Source: Asticcacaulis sp. MM231 (GTDB lineage: Bacteria; Pseudomonadota; Alphaproteobacteria; Caulobacterales; Caulobacteraceae). From it: 64,000 nt of DNA. Location of the stretch: contig NZ_OZ075108.1 of assembly GCF_964186625.1 (NCBI RefSeq), positions 806,001 through 870,000 on the forward strand, given 5' to 3'. Every line of letters starts with the position of its first letter. Positions within the stretch are counted from its first letter, which is position 1. The position numbers and the translations under genes were made by a program. This document shows positions 1-8,345 of the stretch, one piece after another. The notes under the pieces were generated by a model. It saw only the letters and a list, made by a program, of their open reading frames with translations. It searched no databases and was not told where the DNA came from.

Positions 1-309
1 CCGGCCAGCCTGACGCAATGCACTTGTTCAATCTGTTCAAAGGGCGGCGCGTTATGGGCCTATTACAAACCCGAAGATGTTCGTATCGAACCGCAAACAT
101 CCAACGCCACCTATCGTTGGCAAAGCATGATGGTGGAGCATAACTTCTGCCCGACCTGCGGCTGTATCACCTATAACCGTTCGCCATCGTGGGTGGACAT
201 GAAACCGGATTTCACCAATCCGCAACTGTCAGTCAATGCGCGTCTGTTTGATGACTATGATATCTCCGGATTGCCTGTGCAGGTGCTCGACGGCAAGAAC
301 CTGTGGTGA
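1..309 (+). CDS. GFA-family protein, 5' end missing
   Basis: This is the C-terminal part of a glutathione-dependent formaldehyde-activating (GFA/CENP-V) family protein; the reading frame is open from base 1. The zinc-binding cysteines typical of the fold are visible: a CTCSIC motif near the start and CPTCGC about 50 residues in. Family members bind zinc, and some act on S-hydroxymethylglutathione, but many have unknown substrates, so no reaction is assigned. The stop codon overlaps the start of the next gene by a few bases, which suggests the two are co-transcribed. The family is clear; the exact role is not. Confidence 0.85.
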   Translation, partial: PASLTQCTCSICSKGGALWAYYKPEDVRIEPQTSNATYRWQSMMVEHNFCPTCGCITYNRSPSWVDMKPDFTNPQLSVNARLFDDYDISGLPVQVLDGKNLW

Positions 310-779
310 GCCGGTTCTGGCTGGCGGTGGCCTGTGCCGAGCATGTGCGGTGCGGACGGAGCGAGGGTTTCATGCAGGTCAATCACGGCAAGCTGGGCCC
401 GCTCAAGCGTATGAAGCCGGGTGATGGCATCGTCTATTATTCGCCTTCTGAGAAGATGGGCGCGAAAGACGGTTTTCAGAGTTTCACAGCGATCGGCAGG
501 ATCAGGGAAGGTGAACCCTATCAGGGCTTTATGTCCGAGGGTTTCCAGCCCTTCCGGCGTGATGTCGAATGGGTGCCGGCGCATGAAAGCTCCATCCGGC
601 CTTTGCTGACGCAACTCGACCTGACTGCCGACAAAAACTGGGGCTATAGTCTGCGCTTTGGCGTGCTCGAACTGAGCGCTGGCGATTTCGCCACGATCGG
701 CGAAGCGATGACGGTCAGCGGCTTAAGCGGCGCACCACCAGAAGACCGAAGCGGTAACTCATCTCCTGATTTTTCTTGA
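303..779 (+). CDS. EVE domain-containing protein (UPF0310-like)
   Basis: The product is 158 residues and opens with the [11 protein letters not shown] pattern of EVE domains, followed by the [10 protein letters not shown] stretch. EVE domains resemble PUA and YTH folds and are thought to recognise modified bases in nucleic acids. This single-domain version has no known specific substrate. GTG start codons at 303 and 306 both overlap the GFA stop, so translational coupling is likely. The last 20 or so residues look non-native: the family normally ends around the EAM segment, and here the frame runs on into the antisense of the convergent porin gene for 65 bp. It is a genuine gene with a possibly extended C-terminus. 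Confidence 0.85.
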   Translation: MVSRFWLAVACAEHVRCGRSEGFMQVNHGKLGPLKRMKPGDGIVYYSPSEKMGAKDGFQSFTAIGRIREGEPYQGFMSEGFQPFRRDVEWVPAHESSIRPLLTQLDLTADKNWGYSLRFGVLELSAGDFATIGEAMTVSGLSGAPPEDRSGNSSPDFS

Positions 780-1506
780 GCTGGATCAGAGGACTGTCGG
801 CCACATCGCCAAGCGCGCGTTCGGCGTTGAGGAAGGTGGCGATGGCGTAGTGTTTTTTGATCGGTGTCATCATGAGGAAGGCCAGGCCGACATTTTGTAC
901 GCCGGCGCCGACGGAATAGGCGTCAAGCCCGGAGGCGGTCGCTTCATCGGCATCGACGCCAAAATAGGCCTGATTGGTCTTGCGATCGCCAAGGCGCGTG
1001 TAGACCATGGTTTGCAGCAGGCCGACCTTGGTTATGTCCTGATGGGCAGCCGACAGGAACAGGGATGAACCGCCCGATACATGGCTGATATCGTGCATGG
1101 CGTAGCCGCCAAGGCTGAAATTGTCCCCGACCCGATAAAAAGCGTAGGTTGCCAGATCGGCGCCGAGGCCTGGCACCTTAAGACCCTCCTCACCGTCGGC
1201 ATTGCCGCCGAAATGCGGGCGCACCTGAACGCCGGCGCGGAACCGGTCGCGGCCGATGGCATTGTAACCCACGCCGCTTAGGGCATCACCATAGAAGCGG
1301 TTCTTGTAGTTGAACCCACCCCACGGAATGGCGTTGACCTTGTCCGGATCGCCGCCATTGGCGCTGAAGCCATAGACCGCGCCGCCGCCGATATCGATCG
1401 TCCAGTCGTTCTGCTCACCCACCGCCTTGAAAGGCTGGGTCTGGGCATGAGCCGCGCCAGCTATAAGCGGCAGAAGAACGGTGAGGGTGAGGCAGAGTTT
1501 GCGCAT
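715..1506 (-). CDS. MipA/OmpV family outer-membrane protein
   Basis: The product is a 263-residue secreted protein with a clear N-terminal signal peptide ending at AHA. The body has alternating polar and apolar segments expected of a beta-barrel. The family signature is visible late in the protein: [14 protein letters not shown], then a GDVADSPL segment. MipA/OmpV proteins are outer-membrane barrels; MipA of E. coli scaffolds peptidoglycan enzymes, but most homologs are uncharacterised. The start at 1506 was chosen because it begins the signal peptide; an upstream in-frame ATG adds 14 unrelated residues. The chain ends in Arg rather than the aromatic residue usual for barrels, and the 3' end overlaps the convergent EVE gene by 65 bp. 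Confidence 0.8.
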   Translation of the reverse strand: MRKLCLTLTVLLPLIAGAAHAQTQPFKAVGEQNDWTIDIGGGAVYGFSANGGDPDKVNAIPWGGFNYKNRFYGDALSGVGYNAIGRDRFRAGVQVRPHFGGNADGEEGLKVPGLGADLATYAFYRVGDNFSLGGYAMHDISHVSGGSSLFLSAAHQDITKVGLLQTMVYTRLGDRKTNQAYFGVDADEATASGLDAYSVGAGVQNVGLAFLMMTPIKKHYAIATFLNAERALGDVADSPLIQLKKNQEMSYRFGLLVVRRLSR

Positions 1507-1664
1507 GGATAGGTCCCTTGATAACAGGGCTACCCATACAAGATCCATACCGTACTGTACAGTTCAAATAAAGAAAGACTTCCGGCTTGTCGTCTGATCC
1601 ACCACACCCGAAGGGGACACAGGGTGGGATCAGAGGGGCCGGGAGTCCAGGGGAATTGGAGAAA

Positions 1665-1704
1665 CAGAAAACAGGGGCTCCGCCGTATACCTGACCGGCG
1701 GAGC
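1665..1704 (-). terminator. Rho-independent terminator after hsp20
   Basis: Complementary 9-base arms at 1677-1685 and 1696-1704 (GCTCCGCCG / CGGCGGAGC) enclose a 10-base loop. On the minus strand they are followed by CCCTGTTTTC. The hairpin begins 8 bases past the hsp20 stop, so it fits the terminator of that gene. Confidence 0.7.
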
Positions 1705-1711
1705 TTAGAGC

Positions 1712-2194
1712 TTACTCAGCGGCCGTAAGAACTGCGGCCGAGTCATTGGAAGCCGTCTTGATGGCGATGGTCTTCGCCTTCTTGGCTTCCGGCACTTCAA
1801 GCTGGAGGGTAATCGACAGCAGACCGTTGGCGAGGTCGGCCTCGGTCACCTTGACATGATCGGCGAGCTGGAAGCGGCGCTCGAACGAGCGTTCGGCCAG
1901 GCCGCGATGCAGGAAGGTGCGGGTGGCGGCGTCGTCATCCTTCTTACCGGTAACGGTCAGGACGTTTTCTTTCACTTCGATGTTGAGTTGATCAGGCTTG
2001 AAGCCGGCAACCGCCACTTCGATGCGGTAGGAATCGCCCTGATCTTCGCCTTCGCCGGCGGCGATACGCTCGATGTTGTAAGGCGGCCAGCCCGGTGCGG
2101 CTTCGGTGCGGGCGGCGCTGTCGAGCAGGTTGACCAGACGGTCAAAACCCACGGCGGAACGGTACAGGGGGGAAAAATCGATGGCAGTACGCAT
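1712..2194 (-). CDS. Hsp20/alpha-crystallin small heat-shock protein
   Basis: This 160-residue small heat-shock chaperone of the IbpA type holds unfolding proteins in a refoldable state in the cytoplasm. The alpha-crystallin domain runs from about residue 35 to 140, with the VAVAGFKPDQLNIEV and NGLLSITLQLEVPE strands. An FxxxPLYRS-like N-terminal segment is typical of IbpA-class members. The start at 2194 is preceded by AAGGAG with a 6-base gap. An upstream in-frame ATG would place the conserved N-terminus 39 residues inside the protein and would run through a structured leader, so it was rejected. Regulation is probably by temperature through the leader RNA described separately. Confidence 0.93.
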   Translation of the reverse strand: MRTAIDFSPLYRSAVGFDRLVNLLDSAARTEAAPGWPPYNIERIAAGEGEDQGDSYRIEVAVAGFKPDQLNIEVKENVLTVTGKKDDDAATRTFLHRGLAERSFERRFQLADHVKVTEADLANGLLSITLQLEVPEAKKAKTIAIKTASNDSAAVLTAAE

Positions 2195-2262
2195 AGGGAT
2201 CTCCTTCAAAAAGCGAGACCTTACGGGGTGTCCAGACACAGTGGAGCTTAACCCGTAAAGGT
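2195..2262 (-). promoter_or_regulatory. ROSE-like RNA thermometer in the hsp20 leader
   Basis: The leader just before the hsp20 start folds into stacked hairpins. The last one (2220-2198) pairs GGUCUCGCUU with AAGGAGAUC around a UUUG loop, leaving one G (2214) bulged. It buries the whole Shine-Dalgarno sequence (2206-2201). The UCGCU opposite the Shine-Dalgarno matches the U(U/C)GCU hallmark of ROSE elements, which control alphaproteobacterial hsp20 genes. An upstream hairpin pairs 2262-2252 with 2228-2218 (10 bp, one bulged U) and contains an inner UCCA/UGGA stem. The two large hairpins share bases 2218-2220, so they may compete. This is a fold read by eye, not computed. Confidence 0.7.
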
Positions 2263-2338
2263 TTGATATTGAACGACATCTGCATCCCCTTATGGGCGAT
2301 GTGTCATTCAAGAAGGCCCAGGTGTTGGCGCCTTCGCT

Positions 2339-3385
2339 TTATGATTTGGTAGCGACTTTTTTCTGTTCAAGGGTCAGATGCGAAAAATCTTCCTCGATCT
2401 CTTTCGCCGTCAGCAGGCTATGGTGATGGTCCTCTTCCGCCAGCAGGCGAATGGCTTCGAGCGCTGCCTGGCAGCCCATGCCGGCGGCGGTTACGGCCTG
2501 ACGGTAGACGTCGTCGGTCACATCGCCGGCGGCGAAAACGCCCTTGATCGAGGTCTTGGGTGTGCCGGGCTCGACCACGAGATAGCCACCCTGTTTGGTT
2601 TCCAACTGGCCTTCAAAGAGCTGCGAGGCCGGGGCATGGCCGATGGCGATGAACACGCCATCGAGATCGACTACGCGCATATCGCCGGTATCGACGTGTT
2701 TGAGGCGCACGCCGGTGACGCCCATGCCGCCGAATTCATTGGTCTCCCCCAGGATTTCATCGATGGCGACGTTCCAGATCGGTTCGATCTTGGGATCATT
2801 GAGCAGGCGTTCGACGAGAATCTTTTCGGCACGCAGGTTTTCGCGGCGGTGGATCAGGTAAACCCTGGAGGCGAACTTGGTCAGGAACAGCGCTTCCTCG
2901 ACCGCGGTATTGCCGCCGCCAACCACAGCCACTTCCTTGTTGCGATAGAAGAATCCATCACAGGTGGCGCAGGCCGAAACGCCGAAGCCCTGATAGGTTT
3001 TCTCGGACTCGATGCCCAGCCACTTGGCCTGTGCGCCGGTGGCGATAATGACGGTTTCGGCCAGGAACTGCGCGCCGGATTCAGTTTCCAGCAGGAACGG
3101 ACGGCGCGACAGATCAGCCTTGGTCACGATTTCGCCGATGATCTCGGTGCCCATATGGACGGCCTGATCGCGCATCTGGTCCATTAGCCACGGGCCCTGC
3201 ACCACCTCGGCGAAGCCGGGATAGTTCTCGACGTCGGTGGTGATGGTTAGTTGTCCACCATCCTGCGGCCCGGTGAAGATCACAGGTGACAGCAGGCCGC
3301 GCGCCGCGTAGATGGCGGCGGTCCAGCCGGCCGGACCGGTGCCGATGATGGCGCAGCGAAGAGGACGCGGTGTGGATTCAGGCAT
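2339..3385 (-). CDS. trxB: Thioredoxin-disulfide reductase
   Basis: This 348-residue flavoprotein reduces thioredoxin with NADPH in the cytoplasm. The FAD-binding GTGPAG motif is near residue 16, the redox-active CATC pair lies in the SACATCDGFF segment near residue 140, the NADPH-binding GGGNTA motif follows at about 155, and the FAD-binding AAGDV motif is near residue 290. About 30 residues extend past the usual E. coli end. The gene lies upstream of hsp20 on the same strand but hsp20 has its own structured leader, so the two are probably separate transcripts. The family and reaction are certain. Confidence 0.96.
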   Translation of the reverse strand: MPESTPRPLRCAIIGTGPAGWTAAIYAARGLLSPVIFTGPQDGGQLTITTDVENYPGFAEVVQGPWLMDQMRDQAVHMGTEIIGEIVTKADLSRRPFLLETESGAQFLAETVIIATGAQAKWLGIESEKTYQGFGVSACATCDGFFYRNKEVAVVGGGNTAVEEALFLTKFASRVYLIHRRENLRAEKILVERLLNDPKIEPIWNVAIDEILGETNEFGGMGVTGVRLKHVDTGDMRVVDLDGVFIAIGHAPASQLFEGQLETKQGGYLVVEPGTPKTSIKGVFAAGDVTDDVYRQAVTAAGMGCQAALEAIRLLAEEDHHHSLLTAKEIEEDFSHLTLEQKKVATKS

Positions 3386-3629
3386 GGCGTGACAATCTAT
3401 CTGGAATCGGAAAAGTTAACGGTCCTTAGATAGGTATCGGCGTCGCAATTGTCATCAGGAATTGCGGGGCGTGGGCGGTTTTCCCAGGGTTTCTGCGCAA
3501 AGCGGCCTTTTCTGAAATCTTATTTCCTCTCCTTGCGAACCACATCTCCAAAATTTTCGGCGCGCATTACTCTGGACCTCTATCCACATTGGGCCGCATC
3601 GGGCGGGCTGTATATTTCAGGAGATTACC

Positions 3630-3890
3630 ATGCCAGAACAACAAGTCGGTTGGCTGCTCGCTATTATCGTTGGCGCCGTGGCCGGTTGGGCTGCCGAGCA
3701 AATCATGAAGTCCAATCAGGGCCTTCTGATGAACATTATTCTGGGTATCGTTGGCTCGATCGTCGCCAATGCCCTTTTCTCCATCATCGGTATCGGGTTT
3801 GGTGGTGTGATCGGTTATCTGATCGCCGGTATCGTCGGCGCCTGTATCCTGATCGCGCTCGGCCGTATGATCAAGGGCCGTCGCGTTTAA
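3630..3890 (+). CDS. GlsB/YeaQ/YmgE family small membrane protein
   Basis: The product is 86 residues and almost wholly hydrophobic, with three transmembrane segments rich in glycine (the IVGAVAGWAAEQIM, LGIVGSIVANALF and GYLIAGIVGACILI stretches). This is the transglycosylase-associated protein family (YeaQ/YmgE). Members are often stress- or stationary-phase-induced, but their biochemical role is not established. An AGGAG Shine-Dalgarno lies 6 bases before the ATG. A strong terminator follows, so the gene is monocistronic. Confidence 0.9.
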   Translation: MPEQQVGWLLAIIVGAVAGWAAEQIMKSNQGLLMNIILGIVGSIVANALFSIIGIGFGGVIGYLIAGIVGACILIALGRMIKGRRV

Positions 3891-3911
3891 GGCTTAACGC
3901 TTAAATAGCAC

Positions 3912-3946
3912 AAAGCGGCGAAGGCACCTGTCTTCGCCGCTTTTTT
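3912..3946 (+). terminator. Rho-independent terminator after the YeaQ-like gene
   Basis: AAAGCGGCGAAG (3912-3923) pairs with CTTCGCCGCTTT (3932-3943) across an 8-base loop, with a T-run to 3946. It sits between convergent genes and may also limit read-through from the opposite strand. Confidence 0.9.
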
Positions 3947-3951
3947 ATGTG

Positions 3952-4962
3952 TTAAGGCCGTCTGGCGAAATACATCGTCAAGAGATGCTCAGAGGCGCGT
4001 TTGGTCTCGTTGAGCGGCGGATAGGCCTTATGAGCGCTGTTGTAGTGCCCGTCGGCCAAGATGCCATTGAAGGGGTGGGCTATGCCCTTGGCGCGCAGGG
4101 TTTCGTGGAAATCCTCGAATTTCTCACCCGAACCGAGCGTGCGGCGCTCCAGCGGCAGGATTTGCAACGGCTTGCCGGTGCCGGCCACTTCGGTGGCCAT
4201 ATTGACCGAATCCTCGGTCACCAGGAAATGATCGGCGGCATAGAGGAAGGCGAAATAAGGGTTCTCGCCCTTGCCGTCATAGATGATGCCCGGCAGATCG
4301 TGCAGCACATCTTCGAAAATGCGGCGGGCATTATCGGGTGTGCGGCGTGAAACGGTCAGCAGCAGCGAACCGCCGCTCTGCTGGATGGCGCTGCGAATTT
4401 CGATCGCCAGGGCATAGGCGCGCTTTTCATCGATATCGTAGGCCTTGGAGCGGCCGCCGACCATGACGCAGACGCGCGGATGCGGCAGGTTGTCGATGTG
4501 GTCTCGCCAATTTTCATAGGCGATTTCAAGGCGGTGAGGGGCAACACGGTTGGTCGAGCCGATCAGCGACAGCACGTTCTTGCCGCGCACATGGTCGTGC
4601 TCCGGCGCAATCACCAGATCGAAGGCCTTGAGATTGTGGCGCGGGTTCTGGAGCTGAACCACCATGGTTCGCTGGCCGGAGCGCTTGCGCATCCGGCTGC
4701 TGAAAGGAATCGTGGAGCGGCCAGCGGCGATCCAGATATCCGGGTAGGGCGCATCGAGCGAGTCGCTTCTTTCGCTGAGCATAGCGTCAGGCCATAGCTT
4801 CAGTGCCGTCGGCAAGCGATCATAAAGGCTGGAATAGCGGATGCGTTTGACGACAATGGTCGAAGGCGTCAGTTCCTGTACGGCTTCGGCCAGCCCGAGA
4901 ACCTGATTCTCAATACCAGCGCGCCCGTCGGAAACGGCCCAGATGGTAAGAGGTTGAGGCAT
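3952..4962 (-). CDS. ELM1-like (DUF1022) protein
   Basis: This 336-residue protein belongs to the family named after plant mitochondrial fission factor ELM1, which is common in alphaproteobacteria. Recognisable blocks are the N-terminal VSDGRAGIENQVLGLAE, the NPRHNLKAFDLVIAPEHD segment, and the C-terminal TEDSVNMATEVAGTGKPL block, which resembles the donor-binding part of GT-B glycosyltransferases. The bacterial function is unknown; relation to glycosyltransferases is inferred from the fold-like C-terminal block. It lies downstream of greA on the same strand, separated by a terminator and an inverted repeat. Confidence 0.8.
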   Translation of the reverse strand: MPQPLTIWAVSDGRAGIENQVLGLAEAVQELTPSTIVVKRIRYSSLYDRLPTALKLWPDAMLSERSDSLDAPYPDIWIAAGRSTIPFSSRMRKRSGQRTMVVQLQNPRHNLKAFDLVIAPEHDHVRGKNVLSLIGSTNRVAPHRLEIAYENWRDHIDNLPHPRVCVMVGGRSKAYDIDEKRAYALAIEIRSAIQQSGGSLLLTVSRRTPDNARRIFEDVLHDLPGIIYDGKGENPYFAFLYAADHFLVTEDSVNMATEVAGTGKPLQILPLERRTLGSGEKFEDFHETLRAKGIAHPFNGILADGHYNSAHKAYPPLNETKRASEHLLTMYFARRP

Positions 4963-5000
4963 CGACTACTCCCAAGACCCAGAGCTACGCCAAAGGCATA

Positions 5001-5055
5001 GATGACATACGGAGACACGCCGCGGCCCGTGCCGGACGAGTCTCCGTATGTCATC
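5001..5055. repeat. Perfect 16-bp inverted repeat
   Basis: GATGACATACGGAGAC at 5001-5016 is exactly repeated in inverse orientation at 5040-5055, with a 23-base GC-rich spacer. There is no T-run on either side, so it does not look like a simple terminator, and the greA terminator lies just beyond it. It could be a protein-binding site, a small palindromic element, or a leader hairpin of the ELM1-like gene, whose start is 39 bases away. Confidence 0.75.
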
Positions 5056-5062
5056 GAAGCAC

Positions 5063-5083
5063 AAAAAAGCTATGCTGCATAGC
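5063..5083 (-). terminator. Rho-independent terminator after greA
   Basis: On the minus strand GCTATG (5083-5078) pairs with CATAGC (5074-5069) around a CAG loop and is followed directly by six T (5068-5063). It starts about 20 bases after the greA stop. Confidence 0.8.
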
Positions 5084-5103
5084 AGCAATGCCAGTTGTGC
5101 TTA

Positions 5104-5577
5104 TCAGATCCACTCGACCTTGAGGATTTCGTAGGCCTTGACACCACCGGGTGTCGGCACTTCGACGACATCACCGACTTCCTTGCCGATCATGGCGCGC
5201 GACAGCGGCGACGACAGCGAAATCTTGCCCGATTTCACGTCGGCCTCATGGTCGCCCACAACTTGGTAGCGGCCTTCCTCTTCCGTATCTTCATCGACCA
5301 CGGTGACGGTGGCGCCAAACTTGACCTGCTGGCCAGAGAGTTTGGAGACGTCGATCACCTGGGCGCGGCTGATCTTGTCCTCGATGTCGGCAATCTGCCC
5401 CTCGACCCAGCCCTGACGCTCCTTGGCGGCGTGATATTCTGCGTTTTCAGACAGGTCTCCGTGTTCGCGCGCCTCACTGATGGCGGCGATTACGCTGGGA
5501 CGCTCGATCGACTTCAAACGCTTGAGTTCATCGTCGAGGACTTGGTAGCCCGCGGCGGTCATCGGCACTTTTTCCAT
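5104..5577 (-). CDS. greA: Transcription elongation factor GreA
   Basis: This 157-residue factor rescues backtracked RNA polymerase by stimulating transcript cleavage. The N-terminal coiled coil runs from about residue 5 to 75 and contains the acidic tip in the [19 protein letters not shown] block. The C-terminal FKBP-like domain ends with [23 protein letters not shown]. The start at 5577 gives the normal GreA length; a longer upstream reading of the frame has no family similarity. A hairpin with T-run lies in the leader between 5612 and 5653 and may attenuate expression. Confidence 0.96.
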   Translation of the reverse strand: MEKVPMTAAGYQVLDDELKRLKSIERPSVIAAISEAREHGDLSENAEYHAAKERQGWVEGQIADIEDKISRAQVIDVSKLSGQQVKFGATVTVVDEDTEEEGRYQVVGDHEADVKSGKISLSSPLSRAMIGKEVGDVVEVPTPGGVKAYEILKVEWI

Positions 5578-5611
5578 GTGCGATTGATATCTTTCCACCC
5601 TGAGGAATGAC

Positions 5612-5653
5612 AAAAAGCCTGACGTCGGTTGAGGGGGGCTACAACCGGTCAGG
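5612..5653 (-). terminator. Hairpin with T-run in the greA leader
   Basis: On the minus strand CCTGACCGGTTG (5653-5642) pairs with CAACCGACGTCAGG (5631-5618), leaving an AC bulge, and is followed by CTTTTT. It lies 35 bases before the greA start and about 165 bases after the end of the upstream membrane-protein gene. It could terminate that gene, or act as a leader terminator of greA if transcription starts near 5716, downstream of a TATAAG at 5728-5723. Confidence 0.6.
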
Positions 5654-5818
5654 ATAAAAAAGACGGTGATGGACTTGTCGGTCCCTGCGTAAAGTGCAGT
5701 GCACAAGACGAGCCGGACCGACCTTATAGTTTGATTTCGCGATTTTTAAAAGCGATTTTGAGTTAACCTCGCCCGGAGGTCGTTACACCCTACATTTAAG
5801 CTGTGCAAATAAAGCCTT

Positions 5819-8170
5819 TTAGCCCTTAAGCACGGTTTTCGGAGACGGCGCTTCAGGCGGCGCCAGTTTGATATTGATCAGCTTGATGCCAAGCGCGCGC
5901 GCATCGACCGGCACAACCACCTTCGCTGCGGCTTCACGCTCCGCCGCGCCACGGCCACTGAACTTGACGGGCGTGACAGGCGTAACTGGTATGTCGGCGG
6001 CGTCCTCATAGGTCTGTTCCTCGACCAGGAAGCGGATCTTGAGGGTTTCGCCGCGCAGCGCCGAAGCCGGCAGGGGCAGGGTGTTGAGCGTGGCGCGCGG
6101 GGTCAGGTTCATTTCACCGACCTTGACACCATTGACCATCACGACGACCAGAACCGGCTGGCGGCTCTTGGCTTTCAGGGTCATTTCCAGCTTCTTCGGG
6201 CTTGGCGTCTCGAACTCGACGTGGCGGATCGGGATGCGGAGATTGGCCTTCGGGCCTTCGCTCCACACGCCGTCATATTCCGGGCGCGACCAGTTTTCAT
6301 CGAGCAGGCACGTGCCTTGATCGAGCCAGCCGAAGCGCACTTCGGAGCGCAGCGGTGACCATTCCGGCTTTTGCAGCTCGATCGTGCTGCCCTTCGGCGG
6401 AATGATCCAGACGCCATCGAGCATCCGCAGGCGCGGCCATAGCTCGGACGGCGCATCGCACTGCTTGAGGAAGACGAACAGGTGATCCGACTTGATCTCG
6501 CCCCGCTTGAAGGCGTCCATTCCGGCTTCCTGATTGGCGACCTGGATGAGGTTTTCGCGCGCCGCGTACATGGTGTTGACCGGCTTGGCCTGCGAGGTGG
6601 CGCGCCAGGTCAGCTCATAGAACAGCTTGTCGTTCATATGGACGTTGGCCGGGTAGAAATCGACACCCTTGGACAGGGTGACGAGTTGGTCCCATTCCGG
6701 GCTTGGCGTCTGGTAATACATCTGGTCGCTGGAGGCGAGCGATGTGGCCTTGCGCATGGCGCGTGACAAGCCGGCGATGTCATAGGCCTGCGCCACCAGC
6801 ACCAGCGGCAGCAGGACGGCTATCGTCTTCGGGCGGCTTCGGAACAGGACCACCAGCGCGGTGACGATCAAAAGGTAGGTAATCGGCCAGGTCAGGCGGC
6901 CAGAGGCGCGCAGCACGGCGGCCGGCTGGCGCAGGGCTTCCGGAAGCTGGAACCTCCACACATCATAACCATAGAACTGGGCGTGGTTCGACACCGCGAT
7001 CAGGAACAGGATGAAGAAGGGGATGGTCAGGGGGCGCAAGGCGGCGATAAAGCTGCGGGCGGTCCTGGCTTCCGGCGTGGTGATATAGAGCACGACGGCC
7101 GAGACCACCAGCAGGATGAGACCGAAACCGAGATACTGGTAGCCCTCGAAGGACTGCCCGCCATCGAGCGGCCACGCTTTGAGGATGGCGGAAAACTCCG
7201 GCTTGACCGGATTGAACCAGCCGTCCATCGGGAAGGAATAATAGCCGTAACCGCCGGCGCCGGGGCTCATGCCTTTGGTAAAGCTGCCGCCGATATAGAG
7301 GGCCACAATGGCCAGGGCGAGTGGCGGCATGGCGCGGATGACGGCATCGACCATCACCTTCCAGTTGGCCACCAGCCGGCGTTCACTCATGTCGATATGC
7401 ATGGCGCCGAAGAAGCGCTTGATGCAGTCACCGCCCCAGATGGCGGCGATCATGAACAGCAGATAGGGGTGGATCATGCCGGTGACGAACAAAAGCGCGC
7501 ACCAGCCGAGCATCTTCCGGCCATTGCCGAACCAGCTCAGCACGAAGCGCAGACCGCTACCTTCGGGCAAGGTGTCGTCCCGGACGTTGATAAAGAGGTG
7601 CAGGCCCCAAAGGATCAGCCATTGCGCCACCAAGGTATCGTGACGCATGCGGTAATAGAGCATCGGCAGGGCGGACAGCGCGATGGCGCCGCCTATGGCG
7701 CTCCACTTGCCCGGCGCGTGCGGGCGGATCAGCTTGTAGGCGAAGGTGAAATGCATCACCACGCAGAACAGGAACCACAGGCCGTTATACTGGAAATTGG
7801 CCGGCAGGAAGTCGCGGAACGGCTTGAACAGGAAGGCGAACAGGGGGTTCGAGTTGGTCGAGAACAGGGTGTTGCCCACCGGAGCGCCCAGCAGGGTTTC
7901 GTGGTTGAAGGTCGACCACGGCATATGGCGCCAGGCATTCCAGCCGAGGACGTGCTGCCCCCAGTCCTCGTCCAGCAACCAGCCGATCCGCGTCGGGTTG
8001 ACCACATTGATGTCGAAGAAGGCGGCGAACAGCAGCAGCGGCGCGATGATGCAGAGCCCCCAGTGCGTGCCGGTCACCAGTCCTTTGCGGACGGCGGGCG
8101 GCAGGGCATGAAAGCGGGCGTTCAGGTTCGCAAATAGCTGGCCGGGACGAAGCCAGTTCGGCAGGGTCAT
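5819..8170 (-). CDS. Large polytopic membrane protein, DUF6311-like
   Basis: The 783-residue product has a short cytoplasmic N-terminus, then about ten or more hydrophobic segments between residues 30 and 460, and a soluble C-terminal region of about 300 residues with beta-rich stretches. The layout (DEDWGQHVLGWNAWRHMPW near residue 68 in the first extracytoplasmic loop, membrane body, periplasmic tail) resembles GT-C glycosyltransferases and the DUF6311 family. The role is unknown. An envelope glycosylation function is an inference from this layout only; acidic residues in the first loop (DEDW) are compatible with it. No neighbour points to a pathway. Confidence 0.6.
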   Translation of the reverse strand: MTLPNWLRPGQLFANLNARFHALPPAVRKGLVTGTHWGLCIIAPLLLFAAFFDINVVNPTRIGWLLDEDWGQHVLGWNAWRHMPWSTFNHETLLGAPVGNTLFSTNSNPLFAFLFKPFRDFLPANFQYNGLWFLFCVVMHFTFAYKLIRPHAPGKWSAIGGAIALSALPMLYYRMRHDTLVAQWLILWGLHLFINVRDDTLPEGSGLRFVLSWFGNGRKMLGWCALLFVTGMIHPYLLFMIAAIWGGDCIKRFFGAMHIDMSERRLVANWKVMVDAVIRAMPPLALAIVALYIGGSFTKGMSPGAGGYGYYSFPMDGWFNPVKPEFSAILKAWPLDGGQSFEGYQYLGFGLILLVVSAVVLYITTPEARTARSFIAALRPLTIPFFILFLIAVSNHAQFYGYDVWRFQLPEALRQPAAVLRASGRLTWPITYLLIVTALVVLFRSRPKTIAVLLPLVLVAQAYDIAGLSRAMRKATSLASSDQMYYQTPSPEWDQLVTLSKGVDFYPANVHMNDKLFYELTWRATSQAKPVNTMYAARENLIQVANQEAGMDAFKRGEIKSDHLFVFLKQCDAPSELWPRLRMLDGVWIIPPKGSTIELQKPEWSPLRSEVRFGWLDQGTCLLDENWSRPEYDGVWSEGPKANLRIPIRHVEFETPSPKKLEMTLKAKSRQPVLVVVMVNGVKVGEMNLTPRATLNTLPLPASALRGETLKIRFLVEEQTYEDAADIPVTPVTPVKFSGRGAAEREAAAKVVVPVDARALGIKLINIKLAPPEAPSPKTVLKG

Positions 8171-8345
8171 GGTGTCTTAACTCGAGGTAAGGAGGTCTTA
8201 TGCGTGCAATCGTCGTGCCCAATGCCCCCTCCACATGACTTTTTTGCGGCAGGGAACTGGCTTCAGGTGGCAGTTTTTTGCAGCGCAATCATAGCTGAAG
8301 CGATTGCGGTTCACAACAACGTGAGCCGGTTACTTTTTGTTACGC

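Noticed and set aside
2281..2312. Possible sigma-32 promoter (CTTGAA followed by CCCATAAG) before hsp20
   Set aside because: The spacing between the two boxes is 10 bases, shorter than for heat-shock promoters. It is kept out of the features.
2378..3187. Long open frame opposite trxB
   Set aside because: It is an antisense shadow of a certain gene in a GC-rich genome, with no family features or ribosome site.
6983..8137. Long open frame opposite the large membrane protein
   Set aside because: The low-complexity His/Gln/Gly composition is typical of antisense shadows.
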